A DNA stretch of 64,000 nucleotides, taken from NCBI GenBank assembly GCA_947589385.1, contig CANPZW010000004.1:60276-124275 (forward strand). The letters run 5' to 3'. Both the position numbers and the translations under genes were made by a program. Below are positions 48,687 to 56,150 of this stretch, piece after piece (within the stretch, counting starts at the first letter, position 1; the number at the start of each line of letters is the position of its first letter). Origin of the DNA: an uncultured Clostridia bacterium. GTDB lineage: Bacteria; Bacillota; Clostridia; Christensenellales; Borkfalkiaceae. Below the pieces are notes generated by a model. It was not told where the DNA came from and ran no database searches. It saw only the letters and a list, made by a program, of their open reading frames with translations.

Positions 48687-48707
48687 AGCAACAGGACAGG
48701 AGTTATT

Positions 48708-49058
48708 ATGTCAGTCACCACAAGCAACGCATACGGCAAAATATCCATATCCGATTCCGCCATCGCAAAGGTGGCTAAAAGCGCTACGCTTGAATGTTAC
48801 GGGATAGTGGATACCGTTTCGAGAAAACTCACCGATTCGCTGTCCGAGTTTTTGAAAAAGCGTACCGACGGCAAAGGCGTCAAGGTCGTTTCAAGCGGGG
48901 ACAGGATTTATATAGACATCAACGTCATTATAAAATACGGCGTGTCGATAAACGCCGTAGCCGAATCGCTTAAAGAAAGCGTCAAATACAAAGTAGAACG
49001 CTTTACGGGTATGATAGTAGATACGGTCAACGTAAATATCATAGGCGTAAAGCTGTAA
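48708..49058 (+). CDS. Asp23/Gls24 family envelope stress protein (YloU-like)
   Basis: 116 residues of the DUF322 family. YGKISISDSAIAKVAKSATLECYGIVDTV is the typical opening, and the later VNVNIIGVKL is the family end. YloU sits next to the FakA-like gene in most Firmicutes, apparently tied to cell envelope or fatty-acid metabolism. A 108-base gap to the next gene contains G+C-rich short palindromic sequence. Confidence 0.9.
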   Translation: MSVTTSNAYGKISISDSAIAKVAKSATLECYGIVDTVSRKLTDSLSEFLKKRTDGKGVKVVSSGDRIYIDINVIIKYGVSINAVAESLKESVKYKVERFTGMIVDTVNVNIIGVKL

Positions 49059-49166
49059 CGTTTATTCGCGCAGTTCGTCCGAATTGCGCGAGTTTGCTGT
49101 GCGCGCGGAAAGGCAATATATAAATTATATCGCGGCCGCGGCGCTTAAAAAAATCCGAGGATTACT

Positions 49167-50822
49167 ATGCAAAAAACAGTAAACAGCACCGAATTCCGCA
49201 AAATGGTGGCATCCGGTGCCAGAATGCTTGAAATAAACAGGGCTAAGGTAGATGCCCTTAACGTTTTCCCGGTGCCCGACGGAGATACGGGCACAAATAT
49301 GTCCCTCACCCTTCAATCGGCGGTAAAGGAGATGAACAACTGCACTTCCAACCGTTTCGAGGAGATTTGCAACGCCGTTTCAAGGGGCGCGTTGAAGGGC
49401 GCAAGGGGCAATTCGGGCGTAATTTCTTCGCAGATTTTCAAGGGTATTTGCGAAGTCTTGAAAGAATCCAAAGACGGCTTCGATACCAAAACTTTTGCAA
49501 AAGCGTTGGAAGCGGGCACGAAAGTCGCGTACGGCGCAGTTTCCATTCCCAAGGAAGGCACGATTTTAACCGTTATAAGGCTTATGAGCGAATCCGCCGG
49601 CAAGCTTGCGGGCAAGCATAAGGATTTCGTTGAATTTCTTACGGCTCTTATTGAAGTCGGAGACGAGGCGCTTGCCAAAACTCCCGAACTTTTGCCCGTT
49701 CTCAAAAAAGCGGGCGTAGTAGATTCGGGCGGCGTGGGGCTGATGACGATAATGCGCGGTTTTCTCGCGGCTATTTCGGGCGACGAGTCCGAACTCGGCG
49801 AAATTCCCACCGAAGCCTCCGCCGAACCCAAGAGCGACGAGGACGTGTTCGGGGATAATTCCGACATAATCAACCTCGATTTGGGCGACATAGAATTTGC
49901 CTATTGCACGGAATTTTTCGTAATAAATCTCAAACAGAGCACGACTCTCGCCGATATCGACAGGCTTAAAGAAAAGCTAATGCAGATAGGCGACAGTGTA
50001 ATATGCATAGGCGATTTGGAACTTATCAAAGTCCACGTGCATACCAACACGCCCGGCATCGCGCTTACTTATGCGCTGGAACTCGGGGAGCTGGACAGAA
50101 TAAAGATAGAAAATATGCTTGAAGAAAACCGCGCGTTGAAAGCCAAGCTGGAAGCCGAAAGAAAGGAAATGGGCATGCTTGCAATTTGTGCGGGTACGGG
50201 GCTTGAAGAAATTTTCAAGGACCTTATGTGCGACAGGGTAATGGAAGGCGGTCAGACGATGAATCCCTCCGCGCAGGATATAGCGGACGCGGTCCAGAAG
50301 ATAAACGCTTCCAACGTGTTCGTATTCCCCAACAATTCCAACGTAATTCTCGCGGCGGAACAGGCAAAGGCGCTTGTAAACAACCGCACGATACACGTAA
50401 TTCCCACCAAAAACGTACCTCAGGGTTTTGCGGCGGCGCTGGCTTTCAACCCCGAGTGTTCCGTTCCCGAAAATAAGACGAATATGACCCACGCAATCGA
50501 CAACGTGGCGTCGGGGCAGGTGACATACGCCGTGCGCGATACCACTATGAACGGCTTCAAGCTGAAAGAGGGCGACATAATCGGGCTTGACAACAAGCGG
50601 ATTTTAGCCAAGGGCGACAACATAGAGGATACAACGTTGAAGCTTATCAAGTCGCTTAAAAACGAGGAGCACGAAATGATAACGCTGTACTACGGCGAGG
50701 GCGTTACCGAAGAGGACGCGCAAAAACTCGCGACGAGAGTAGGCGAGGAATATCCCGAATGTGACGTGGATTTCCATTTCGGCGGACAGCCCGTTTACTA
50801 CTATATGGTTTCTCTTGAATAA
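49167..50822 (+). CDS. fakA: Fatty acid kinase FakA-like protein (YloV, DAK2 domain)
   Basis: 551 residues. The N-terminal DhaL/DAK2 domain has NVFPVPDGDTGTNM (about 33-46; the Asp residues bind Mg-ATP) and GARGNSGVI. A middle domain with EFFV precedes a C-terminal DegV-like/FakB-binding domain. FakA phosphorylates fatty acids bound on FakB; the FakB-like gene is at 25109. Standard neighbour order asp23-fakA-recG. CCGAGGA lies before the ATG. Confidence 0.9.
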   Translation: MQKTVNSTEFRKMVASGARMLEINRAKVDALNVFPVPDGDTGTNMSLTLQSAVKEMNNCTSNRFEEICNAVSRGALKGARGNSGVISSQIFKGICEVLKESKDGFDTKTFAKALEAGTKVAYGAVSIPKEGTILTVIRLMSESAGKLAGKHKDFVEFLTALIEVGDEALAKTPELLPVLKKAGVVDSGGVGLMTIMRGFLAAISGDESELGEIPTEASAEPKSDEDVFGDNSDIINLDLGDIEFAYCTEFFVINLKQSTTLADIDRLKEKLMQIGDSVICIGDLELIKVHVHTNTPGIALTYALELGELDRIKIENMLEENRALKAKLEAERKEMGMLAICAGTGLEEIFKDLMCDRVMEGGQTMNPSAQDIADAVQKINASNVFVFPNNSNVILAAEQAKALVNNRTIHVIPTKNVPQGFAAALAFNPECSVPENKTNMTHAIDNVASGQVTYAVRDTTMNGFKLKEGDIIGLDNKRILAKGDNIEDTTLKLIKSLKNEEHEMITLYYGEGVTEEDAQKLATRVGEEYPECDVDFHFGGQPVYYYMVSLE

Positions 50823-50824
50823 TA

Positions 50825-50869
50825 AAAAAGCCTCAAAAAGCCGTGTGAGCGCGCTTTTTGAGGCTTTTT
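50825..50869 (+). terminator. Terminator of fakA
   Basis: AAAAAAGCCTCAAAAAGC / GCTTTTTGAGGCTTTTT stem and T run. Confidence 0.85.
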
Positions 50870-50888
50870 ATATGGTTTTGACGGATTT

Positions 50889-52895
50889 ATGGATATCAAG
50901 GAACTGAAATTCGTTTCGGAAAAACGCGAAAAGGACTTCAACAAACTGAATATATATACGGCGGAAGAACTTATAAGGCTGTTCCCGCGGGATTATCTCG
51001 ATTTAACGCACGTAACCCTTTTGAGGGAAGCCTACCACAATGACGTTATTTTAACATTGTGCGAAGTGCTTAACGTGGAGGTCAACCGCTATTCCAAACG
51101 CCCCTACGTAAAGGCTCTATGCCAGCAGCAGGGGCAGATGTTTACGGCGATATGGTTCAACCAGCCTTATGTCGTCCAAAAGCTTACCGTGGGCGAATAT
51201 CTTTTTTATGGAAGAGTACAAAATAAATACGGTATGGGCTGCCAAATGGTCAACCCGTCCTTTGAAAAAGCTGAAAAATCCACGCGCTTGCAGGGCATAA
51301 TTCCCGTCTATCCGCTTGCCGGTTCGCTTACGCAGGGCGTTGTCCGCGCCGCCGTAAGACAGGCGCTCGGCAAGGTGCGCTGCGTTTCGTATATCCCGGC
51401 GCAATTACAGCAAAAATACGGGCTCACCCCGCTTGACGAGGCGTATTTTAAACTCCATTCGCCCGCGGCGCAGAGCGACATTAGCAGGGCTTCCAACCGC
51501 ATTGCGCTGGAAGAATATTTTTTGCTTATCTCCGCTTTCAAGGTCATAAAAGGGGGTCGGGACGACGCGCGTCTGAACGCCTATTCCGTCACCCGCGCAG
51601 ATTTAGCGGAATTTGTGTCCCGCTTTCCCTTCGAATTTACAGAAGGACAAAAGGGCGCGGTAGAAGAAATTTTCAAAAACATTCATTCCCCCCATAAAAT
51701 GAACAGGCTTTTGCAGGGCGACGTGGGCAGCGGCAAAACAGCGGTCGCGCTTTCGGGCATTTTTATGGCGGTGAAGTCGGGTTATCAGGCGGCTATGCTC
51801 GCCCCCACGGAAGTCCTCGCCCGCCAGAACGCCGCGCTTTTGGAAAGATATTTTCCCGAATACGCCGTGCGCACACTCACGGGCTCGACATCCGCACCCG
51901 AAAAGCGCGAAATCAAAAAAGGGCTTGCAAACGGAGAAATAGATATCGTCTGCGGCACTCACGCCGTGATTCAGGACGACGTGGCTTTCAAACGGCTTGC
52001 CTTCGTCGTCTGCGACGAACAGCACCGCTTCGGCGTGGCGCAGCGTTCCACTCTGTCCGAAAAAGGCGACGGCTGCGACGTTCTGGTTATGTCGGCTACG
52101 CCCATTCCCCGCACGCTTTCGCTTATATTCTACGGCGACCTCGACGTCACCACGATAAAGGACAAGCCCCGTTCACGGCAGGAAATTTCCACTTCAATTA
52201 TCCCCGAAAGAAAATACCCCGATATGTATAAATATGTCGCGGAACAGGCGAAGCAGGGATTTCAGACATATTTTGTCTGCCCGAAAATCGAGGGCGATGA
52301 CGAGGGCACCGTTATGTCGGTCACCGAGCTTTTCGAGGAACTGAAAGCGAAAATGCCCACGGTGCGGATAGCCCTTTTGCACGGCAAAATGCGCGACAAG
52401 CAGAAAAACGAAGTCATGTCGGCTTTCAAGGCAAAGGAGTACGACTGCCTTGTTTCGACCACCGTAATAGAGGTGGGTGTTGACGTGCCCGACGCTACGA
52501 CTATGATAATTTACAACGCAGAACGTTTCGGGCTTTCCCAGCTTCACCAACTACGCGGCAGAGTGGGCAGGGGAGATAAAAAAAGCTACTGTTTTTTGCT
52601 TATGGGCACGGATTCTGAGGAAGCGCGCGCCCGCCTGAACGTAATAAAGAACAGTACGGACGGCTTCGCAATAGCGGAGGCGGATTTGAAAATCCGCGGC
52701 GGCGGGGATTTTATGGGCACGCGCCAAAGCGGCAGAATACTTTCCGAAATAAAAAATCTGAAATTCCCCGTGGAAACGATTTTTACGGCAAAGGCTCTGT
52801 CCGACGAAGCTTTTTCGGGCAAATTCGATATAAAACTTCTTTCGCGTATCGCCGCGGAAAAATACGAAAGCTTAAAAGACGTAATTTTAAACTGA
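50889..52895 (+). CDS. recG: ATP-dependent DNA helicase RecG
   Basis: 668 residues. N-terminal wedge/OB domain (about 60-165), Walker A QGDVGSGKT (about 277-285), DEQH box (CDEQHRFG), and helicase motifs V-VI with TTVIEVGVDVPDAT and QLRGRVGRG; the C-terminal TRG region has the conserved MGTRQSG. It reverses stalled forks and processes Holliday junctions. Ordinary length. Located 66 bases behind fakA, after a terminator, so it needs its own weak promoter or read-through. Confidence 0.97.
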   Translation: MDIKELKFVSEKREKDFNKLNIYTAEELIRLFPRDYLDLTHVTLLREAYHNDVILTLCEVLNVEVNRYSKRPYVKALCQQQGQMFTAIWFNQPYVVQKLTVGEYLFYGRVQNKYGMGCQMVNPSFEKAEKSTRLQGIIPVYPLAGSLTQGVVRAAVRQALGKVRCVSYIPAQLQQKYGLTPLDEAYFKLHSPAAQSDISRASNRIALEEYFLLISAFKVIKGGRDDARLNAYSVTRADLAEFVSRFPFEFTEGQKGAVEEIFKNIHSPHKMNRLLQGDVGSGKTAVALSGIFMAVKSGYQAAMLAPTEVLARQNAALLERYFPEYAVRTLTGSTSAPEKREIKKGLANGEIDIVCGTHAVIQDDVAFKRLAFVVCDEQHRFGVAQRSTLSEKGDGCDVLVMSATPIPRTLSLIFYGDLDVTTIKDKPRSRQEISTSIIPERKYPDMYKYVAEQAKQGFQTYFVCPKIEGDDEGTVMSVTELFEELKAKMPTVRIALLHGKMRDKQKNEVMSAFKAKEYDCLVSTTVIEVGVDVPDATTMIIYNAERFGLSQLHQLRGRVGRGDKKSYCFLLMGTDSEEARARLNVIKNSTDGFAIAEADLKIRGGGDFMGTRQSGRILSEIKNLKFPVETIFTAKALSDEAFSGKFDIKLLSRIAAEKYESLKDVILN

Positions 52896-52926
52896 TTAAA
52901 CGCCCTGTCGCGTTAAATAAAGTAAA

Positions 52927-52963
52927 GGGAGGCGCCGAACAACGTTCGGCGCCTCCCCTTTTT
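52927..52963 (+). terminator. Terminator of recG
   Basis: 14-bp stem GGGAGGCGCCGAAC-AAC-GTTCGGCGCCTCCC followed by CTTTTT. Confidence 0.85.
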
Positions 52964-53042
52964 ATACTTTCTCTTATTATATAATAATATGGTATATATT
53001 CCGATAAATTTACGGGTTCATATCGCCTTTGCGTATGCGCGG

Positions 53043-53327
53043 CTATGCGTTTGCCCTGCGCAGGTCGTCGATTACAACCTTGATATGCTCCCTCTGCGCG
53101 TCGGTCAGCCCGTCGGCGGAAATCAAATTCCTGTCGGGCATATCCAAAAGGCAGTCGGTCGAAACATCAAAAAACTTCGCTATCTTTATCAACATTTCAA
53201 TCGAGGGCATAATATTGCCGTTTTCCCAATTCGAAATGCACTGCTTGGAAACGAGCAGTCCCCTGGCAAGTTCTACTTGGCTCATAGACCTAAGTAAACG
53301 CAATTTTTTGATGTTTTCACTAAGCAT
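53043..53327 (-). CDS. XRE-family regulator of the exported-protein cassette
   Basis: 94 residues from ATG 53327, with GGGAGG just upstream; a longer start at 53366 overlaps the operator. The helix-turn-helix is MSQVELARGLLVSKQCISNWE (about 18-38), followed by IMPSIEMLIKIAKFFDVSTDCLL, typical of clostridial XRE regulators, then a short C-terminal tail. It faces two palindromes and a perfect -35 promoter driving the cassette. Inferred role: repressor of the divergent transcript and of itself. Confidence 0.82.
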   Translation of the reverse strand: MLSENIKKLRLLRSMSQVELARGLLVSKQCISNWENGNIMPSIEMLIKIAKFFDVSTDCLLDMPDRNLISADGLTDAQREHIKVVIDDLRRANA

Positions 53328-53350
53328 AAAACTGCCCTCCCAAAAAAATT

Positions 53351-53388
53351 TTTGACTTTTAGTCAAATTTTACAATACTATTGTAAAA
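53351..53388. promoter_or_regulatory. Two palindromic operators of the XRE regulator
   Basis: TTTGACTTTTAGTCAAA (53351-53367) and TTTTACAATA-C-TATTGTAAAA (53368-53388, ten-base arms). They abut each other between the regulator start and the divergent promoter. Confidence 0.65.
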
Positions 53389-53394
53389 AATCAC

Positions 53395-53423
53395 TTGACA
53401 ATACTAAAATACTTTGGTATATT
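53395..53423 (+). promoter_or_regulatory. Promoter of the exported-protein cassette
   Basis: TTGACA (53395-53400), 17 bases, TATATT (53418-53423). The transcript would cross the left inverted repeat, about 330 bases, before the first ORF. Confidence 0.7.
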
Positions 53424-53507
53424 TATTATGGACTTAGGGTTGAGGCGGTGGAACGCAAAACCCCTGTTGCGAAGCAGCGTTTATCCCTTTATACGAGGGT
53501 AGAACCG

Positions 53508-53671
53508 TGCCGTCATACCGAGGGCGAAGCCCGAGAGTATCCCCTTGTGCATACTGCAAAAAACATTGGGATTCACTCGCCGCAAAGCGGCTCGGAATGA
53601 CAGAAAGGGACGGCTCGGAATGACAGAAAGGGACGGCTCGGAATGACAGAAGGGAATGGCTCGGAATGACC
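53508..53671 (+). repeat. Left inverted repeat with tandem GGCTCGGAATGACAG units
   Basis: Starts GCCGTCATACCGAGGGCGAA, includes GAGAGTATCCC, then GGGATTCACTCGCCGC..GCGGCTCGGAATGAC and four tandem copies of ~23 bases built on GGCTCGGAATGACAGAAGGGA. Its reverse complement is at 55253-55437. The 53424-53507 and 53672-53759 flanks hold no gene I can support. Confidence 0.85.
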
Positions 53672-53759
53672 CATAGAAAGGACAGCCGAAACGGAAAAAT
53701 AAACTGCCGCGAAGTGCCTTACTTCGATGAAGTATTTTAAAAGGAATGATTAACTTATA

Positions 53760-54260
53760 ATGAAGAAGCGCGTTTTAAACGTCATCTTATATATAGCCAT
53801 TGCTTCCCTGCTTGTCCTGGATATTTTCATAGGCGTAAGCCTTATGGGAATGAAGGAAACAGGTTCGCGCACAGGCGGCGTTATTCTCGACCCGAGCGCG
53901 GAGGACGAACGTCCGGGGCAAAGCGGAACTTCGCATAGAGTAACGGTTTCGGGATTTTCCGCGCTTAATATTCCCGCCGATTTGGATACGGTCGCAATCG
54001 ACCTTTATAATCCCTCGGAGAACAGCGGACTTTATTATATGACATTCGAGCTTCGTCTTCCCGACGAAAGCGAACGCGGGTACGAGGTGCTGTTCCTAAC
54101 AAAGTATGTCGCCCCCGGCAAACATATATACCAGGTAACGCTTTCGCACAGTCTGTCCGCGGGGGAATACACGGCGCAACTGCTTGTACAGCCCTACCGC
54201 ATGAGCGATTTAACGCCCACCAACAACGTAAGCGCAGTTGTGCGTATTACGGTAAAATAG
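53760..54260 (+). CDS. Membrane-anchored beta-domain protein, unknown function
   Basis: 166 residues. MKKR then one hydrophobic helix (about 7-30) that could be a signal anchor, a Gly/Pro/Asp-rich linker to ~60, and a beta-sandwich-like domain (about 62-166) with NPSENSGLYYMTFELRL and APGKHIYQVTLS-SLSAGEYTAQL. This domain type recurs in Firmicutes next to fibre- or matrix-like exported proteins, as here. AAGGA lies 14 bases before the ATG, longer than usual; a 4-codon ORF ends in the start codon (TAATG). First gene of a three-gene set. Confidence 0.75.
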   Translation: MKKRVLNVILYIAIASLLVLDIFIGVSLMGMKETGSRTGGVILDPSAEDERPGQSGTSHRVTVSGFSALNIPADLDTVAIDLYNPSENSGLYYMTFELRLPDESERGYEVLFLTKYVAPGKHIYQVTLSHSLSAGEYTAQLLVQPYRMSDLTPTNNVSAVVRITVK

Positions 54261-54315
54261 TTGATTACGGGTCAGCCCGTTTTCATAAAAAATATCTTTT
54301 AAAGGAGGGGGTTTT

Positions 54316-54837
54316 ATGAAAACCTCAGTAAAATCTAAAAAACAAATAGCACTTTTAAGCGCCGGCGCTTTGCTTTCCTTAGGCATAGCTGCTACTGCGG
54401 GCGGTTTAACAGCTTCCGCGGCAACTCAAAGTTTAAGTAGGAACGAGGGCCGTGATGTTCAGCAAGCAGTAACTATAAGTGGGGAAGTAGAATCAAAGTG
54501 GACAGCCACGGTTGACGATGAAGTAACGCTTACTGGCGGTAAGGGTACAATAACATTTACATTTAGCAATGTTGTACTTGAAAATGGCAGATCGCTTAGT
54601 GTTAAGGCTGCCAGCACAAATGGTTGGAAACTTAAAAACGGTGAGGAAGAAATTTCTTACGATGTTAAGAAAGGCGAAACTTCAATAACATCAGGAGACG
54701 GCACTGTTTTATCGAACATTAATGGTAAGTCGGATGAGCTTTCCGCTGAGCTTAGTATTGAGGCTACTGGTGTGGAAAGCGCAAAAGTTGCGGGTTCATA
54801 TACGGATACTTTAACTTTTACGGTTACCGAGTCTTAA
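54316..54837 (+). CDS. Secreted pilin- or matrix-like protein, unknown function
   Basis: 173 residues with a Sec signal peptide (MKTSVKSKKQIALL..ASA, cleavage about residue 36), no cysteine, and a Ser/Thr/Val/Gly-rich beta-strand body ending in GSYTDTLTFTVTES, a C-terminal form common in secreted surface subunits. No LPxTG motif. AAAGGAGG precedes the ATG. The codons are visibly more A/T-rich than those of neighbouring housekeeping genes, hinting at transfer or at high expression. Assembly into a fibre or matrix is inferred only. Confidence 0.75.
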   Translation: MKTSVKSKKQIALLSAGALLSLGIAATAGGLTASAATQSLSRNEGRDVQQAVTISGEVESKWTATVDDEVTLTGGKGTITFTFSNVVLENGRSLSVKAASTNGWKLKNGEEEISYDVKKGETSITSGDGTVLSNINGKSDELSAELSIEATGVESAKVAGSYTDTLTFTVTES

Positions 54838-54886
54838 TTTACGACGTTTTCAATACTTTATCTAACTAATAACGAGGTAAAAAAGT

Positions 54887-55138
54887 ATGTTTTGTTTGAA
54901 CGCGATAGAATTTTTCGGAAAACAACTTGGCATACCCTTTAAAACTTTGGCTATTTCGCTTTTTACCGTACATATCATCTTGTTTATAGGCGTTTTGGTC
55001 TGCCTTTTCCTGCTTTGTAAAATCGGTAAAGCGGAGTCCGAAAAACCGACGCGCTCATTCTTTGACCCGCCTGCGGACAAACGTGAAAGCGTTTGCGCTG
55101 ATTCCGCAAACACGGGCAAAGAAAAACCCAAAACATAA
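54887..55138 (+). CDS. Small single-pass membrane protein
   Basis: 83 residues: a short amphipathic start, one strong membrane helix (about 19-46, ending LLCKIGK) and a hydrophilic Lys/Glu/Ser-rich tail. Four cysteines. GAGG lies 9 bases before the ATG. Third gene of the cassette, ending at a terminator. No family recognised; by position it may help export, anchor or process the two upstream products. Confidence 0.6.
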   Translation: MFCLNAIEFFGKQLGIPFKTLAISLFTVHIILFIGVLVCLFLLCKIGKAESEKPTRSFFDPPADKRESVCADSANTGKEKPKT

Positions 55139-55147
55139 TATTCCAAA

Positions 55148-55185
55148 ACGTGCACAGGCTTCATTGCCTGTGCACGTATATTTTA
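55148..55185 (+). terminator. Terminator of the exported-protein cassette
   Basis: 12-bp stem ACGTGCACAGGC-TTCATT-GCCTGTGCACGT followed by ATATTTTAT. Confidence 0.8.
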
Positions 55186-55252
55186 TAGTCGTTTAACTTT
55201 TAAATCGCATTTTAGTGCTTTTTGCCTATTTCCTGTCTTTTTAATCCTTTTC

Positions 55253-55437
55253 GGTCATTCCGAGCCGTTACCCTCTGTCATTCCGAGCCGTTCCCTTCTG
55301 TCATTCCGAGCCGTTCCCTTCTGTCATTCCGAGCCGTTCCCTTCTGTCATTCCGAGCCGCATAAGCGGCGAGTGAATCCCCTTATTTTTCCTGCTATAAT
55401 AATGGGATACTCTCGGGCTTCGCCCTCGGTATGACGG
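55253..55437 (-). repeat. Right inverted repeat with tandem GGCTCGGAATGACAG units
   Basis: Reverse complement of 53508-53671, with five tandem units instead of four and a different ~25-base centre (TTATTTTTCCTGCTATAATAATG). A further partial copy of its outer end (CTTCGCCCTCGGTATGACGG) follows at 55455-55475. ORFs across it are repeat artefacts. Confidence 0.85.
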
Positions 55438-55484
55438 TAAAGGGACGCGCCACGGCTTCGCCCTCGGTATGACGGCAATACCGA

Positions 55485-56018
55485 TTATTCAAATACGTAC
55501 ATTCCGAAAAGAGCCAAACCGTCCGCGCGACGGTATTCCATTCCGCAGATTTTGCACAGCTTTTTAACGTCTATGCAGTATGCCGACATGCAGGAATAGG
55601 CTTTATCGGGGAATTTGCACAAAAGTCCTTTTTGGCGCATGCAGGGCGTACACAGCGTGCAATTCCCCGCGCCGACGGCAAAGCCGTTAAATCCGTTCCG
55701 CCGCATAAAGTTTTCAAGCTCCGCCATGCAAACGCGGTGCTTTTCCTTTGCGCGGGAAAATTCGGATTGGGTATATCCCGCCAGCTCGGTCACCGACTGC
55801 ACTACGATAGCCCTGTCTTTTTTAAGCAGTTTTTCGGTCATTTTTTCAAAGCTTCCGCAGTCGGGCGGGCAGGAATAATTTGCGTTGTACTGTCCGCATA
55901 AATTTTCCCCGCAATAGCGGCGGAACGCAGAATCTACGGGTATGTCTTTCGTTTTTATCAATTCAGCCGCGCAAAATCCCGCGTTTAAAGCGGCGGCGAT
56001 AATCGTTTTATCTGTCAT
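55485..56018 (-). CDS. DUF2284 putative metal-binding protein
   Basis: 177 residues from ATG 56018 (an upstream ATG at 56039 precedes the -10 box). CGENLCGQY, SCPPDCGSFEKM, FAVGAGNCTLCTPC and YSCMSAYCIDVKKLC are cysteine clusters of the DUF2284 family, thought to bind metal or an Fe-S cluster; the role is unknown. Its promoter (ATGACA-17-TATAAT, 56056-56028) puts the start site 2-4 bases before the ATG, so the message may be nearly leaderless. Divergent from the GH13 gene. Confidence 0.85.
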   Translation of the reverse strand: MTDKTIIAAALNAGFCAAELIKTKDIPVDSAFRRYCGENLCGQYNANYSCPPDCGSFEKMTEKLLKKDRAIVVQSVTELAGYTQSEFSRAKEKHRVCMAELENFMRRNGFNGFAVGAGNCTLCTPCMRQKGLLCKFPDKAYSCMSAYCIDVKKLCKICGMEYRRADGLALFGMYVFE

Positions 56019-56027
56019 AATAATGCC

Positions 56028-56056
56028 ATTATACTCCATTTTTCCGCTTATGTCAT
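56028..56056 (-). promoter_or_regulatory. Promoter of the DUF2284 gene
   Basis: Minus strand ATGACA (56056-56051), 17 bases, TATAAT (56033-56028). Confidence 0.55.
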
Positions 56057-56088
56057 TAAAATGCGCAGGCTACCTTTATAAACCCGTA

Positions 56089-56117
56089 TTGACTTTTGAA
56101 TTTCCGTGTGCTACAAT
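56089..56117 (+). promoter_or_regulatory. Promoter of the GH13 operon
   Basis: TTGACT (56089-56094), 17 bases, TACAAT (56112-56117). It excludes the ORF start at 56106. Confidence 0.65.
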
Positions 56118-56150
56118 TTTCAGGTAAATCGGCGGAGGGATAGGACTTTA

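Noticed and set aside
52989..53297. 102-codon ORF on the plus strand near the third XRE gene
   Set aside because: Antisense to a clear helix-turn-helix gene and without a ribosome-binding site.
53586..53671. CRISPR-like tandem repeats (also 55255-55350)
   Set aside because: Units follow each other with no unique spacers of constant length, no leader and no cas genes; they belong to a dispersed intergenic repeat.
55222..55434. 70-codon ORF in the right inverted repeat
   Set aside because: It is a direct translation of tandem repeat units (repeated CHSEPF).
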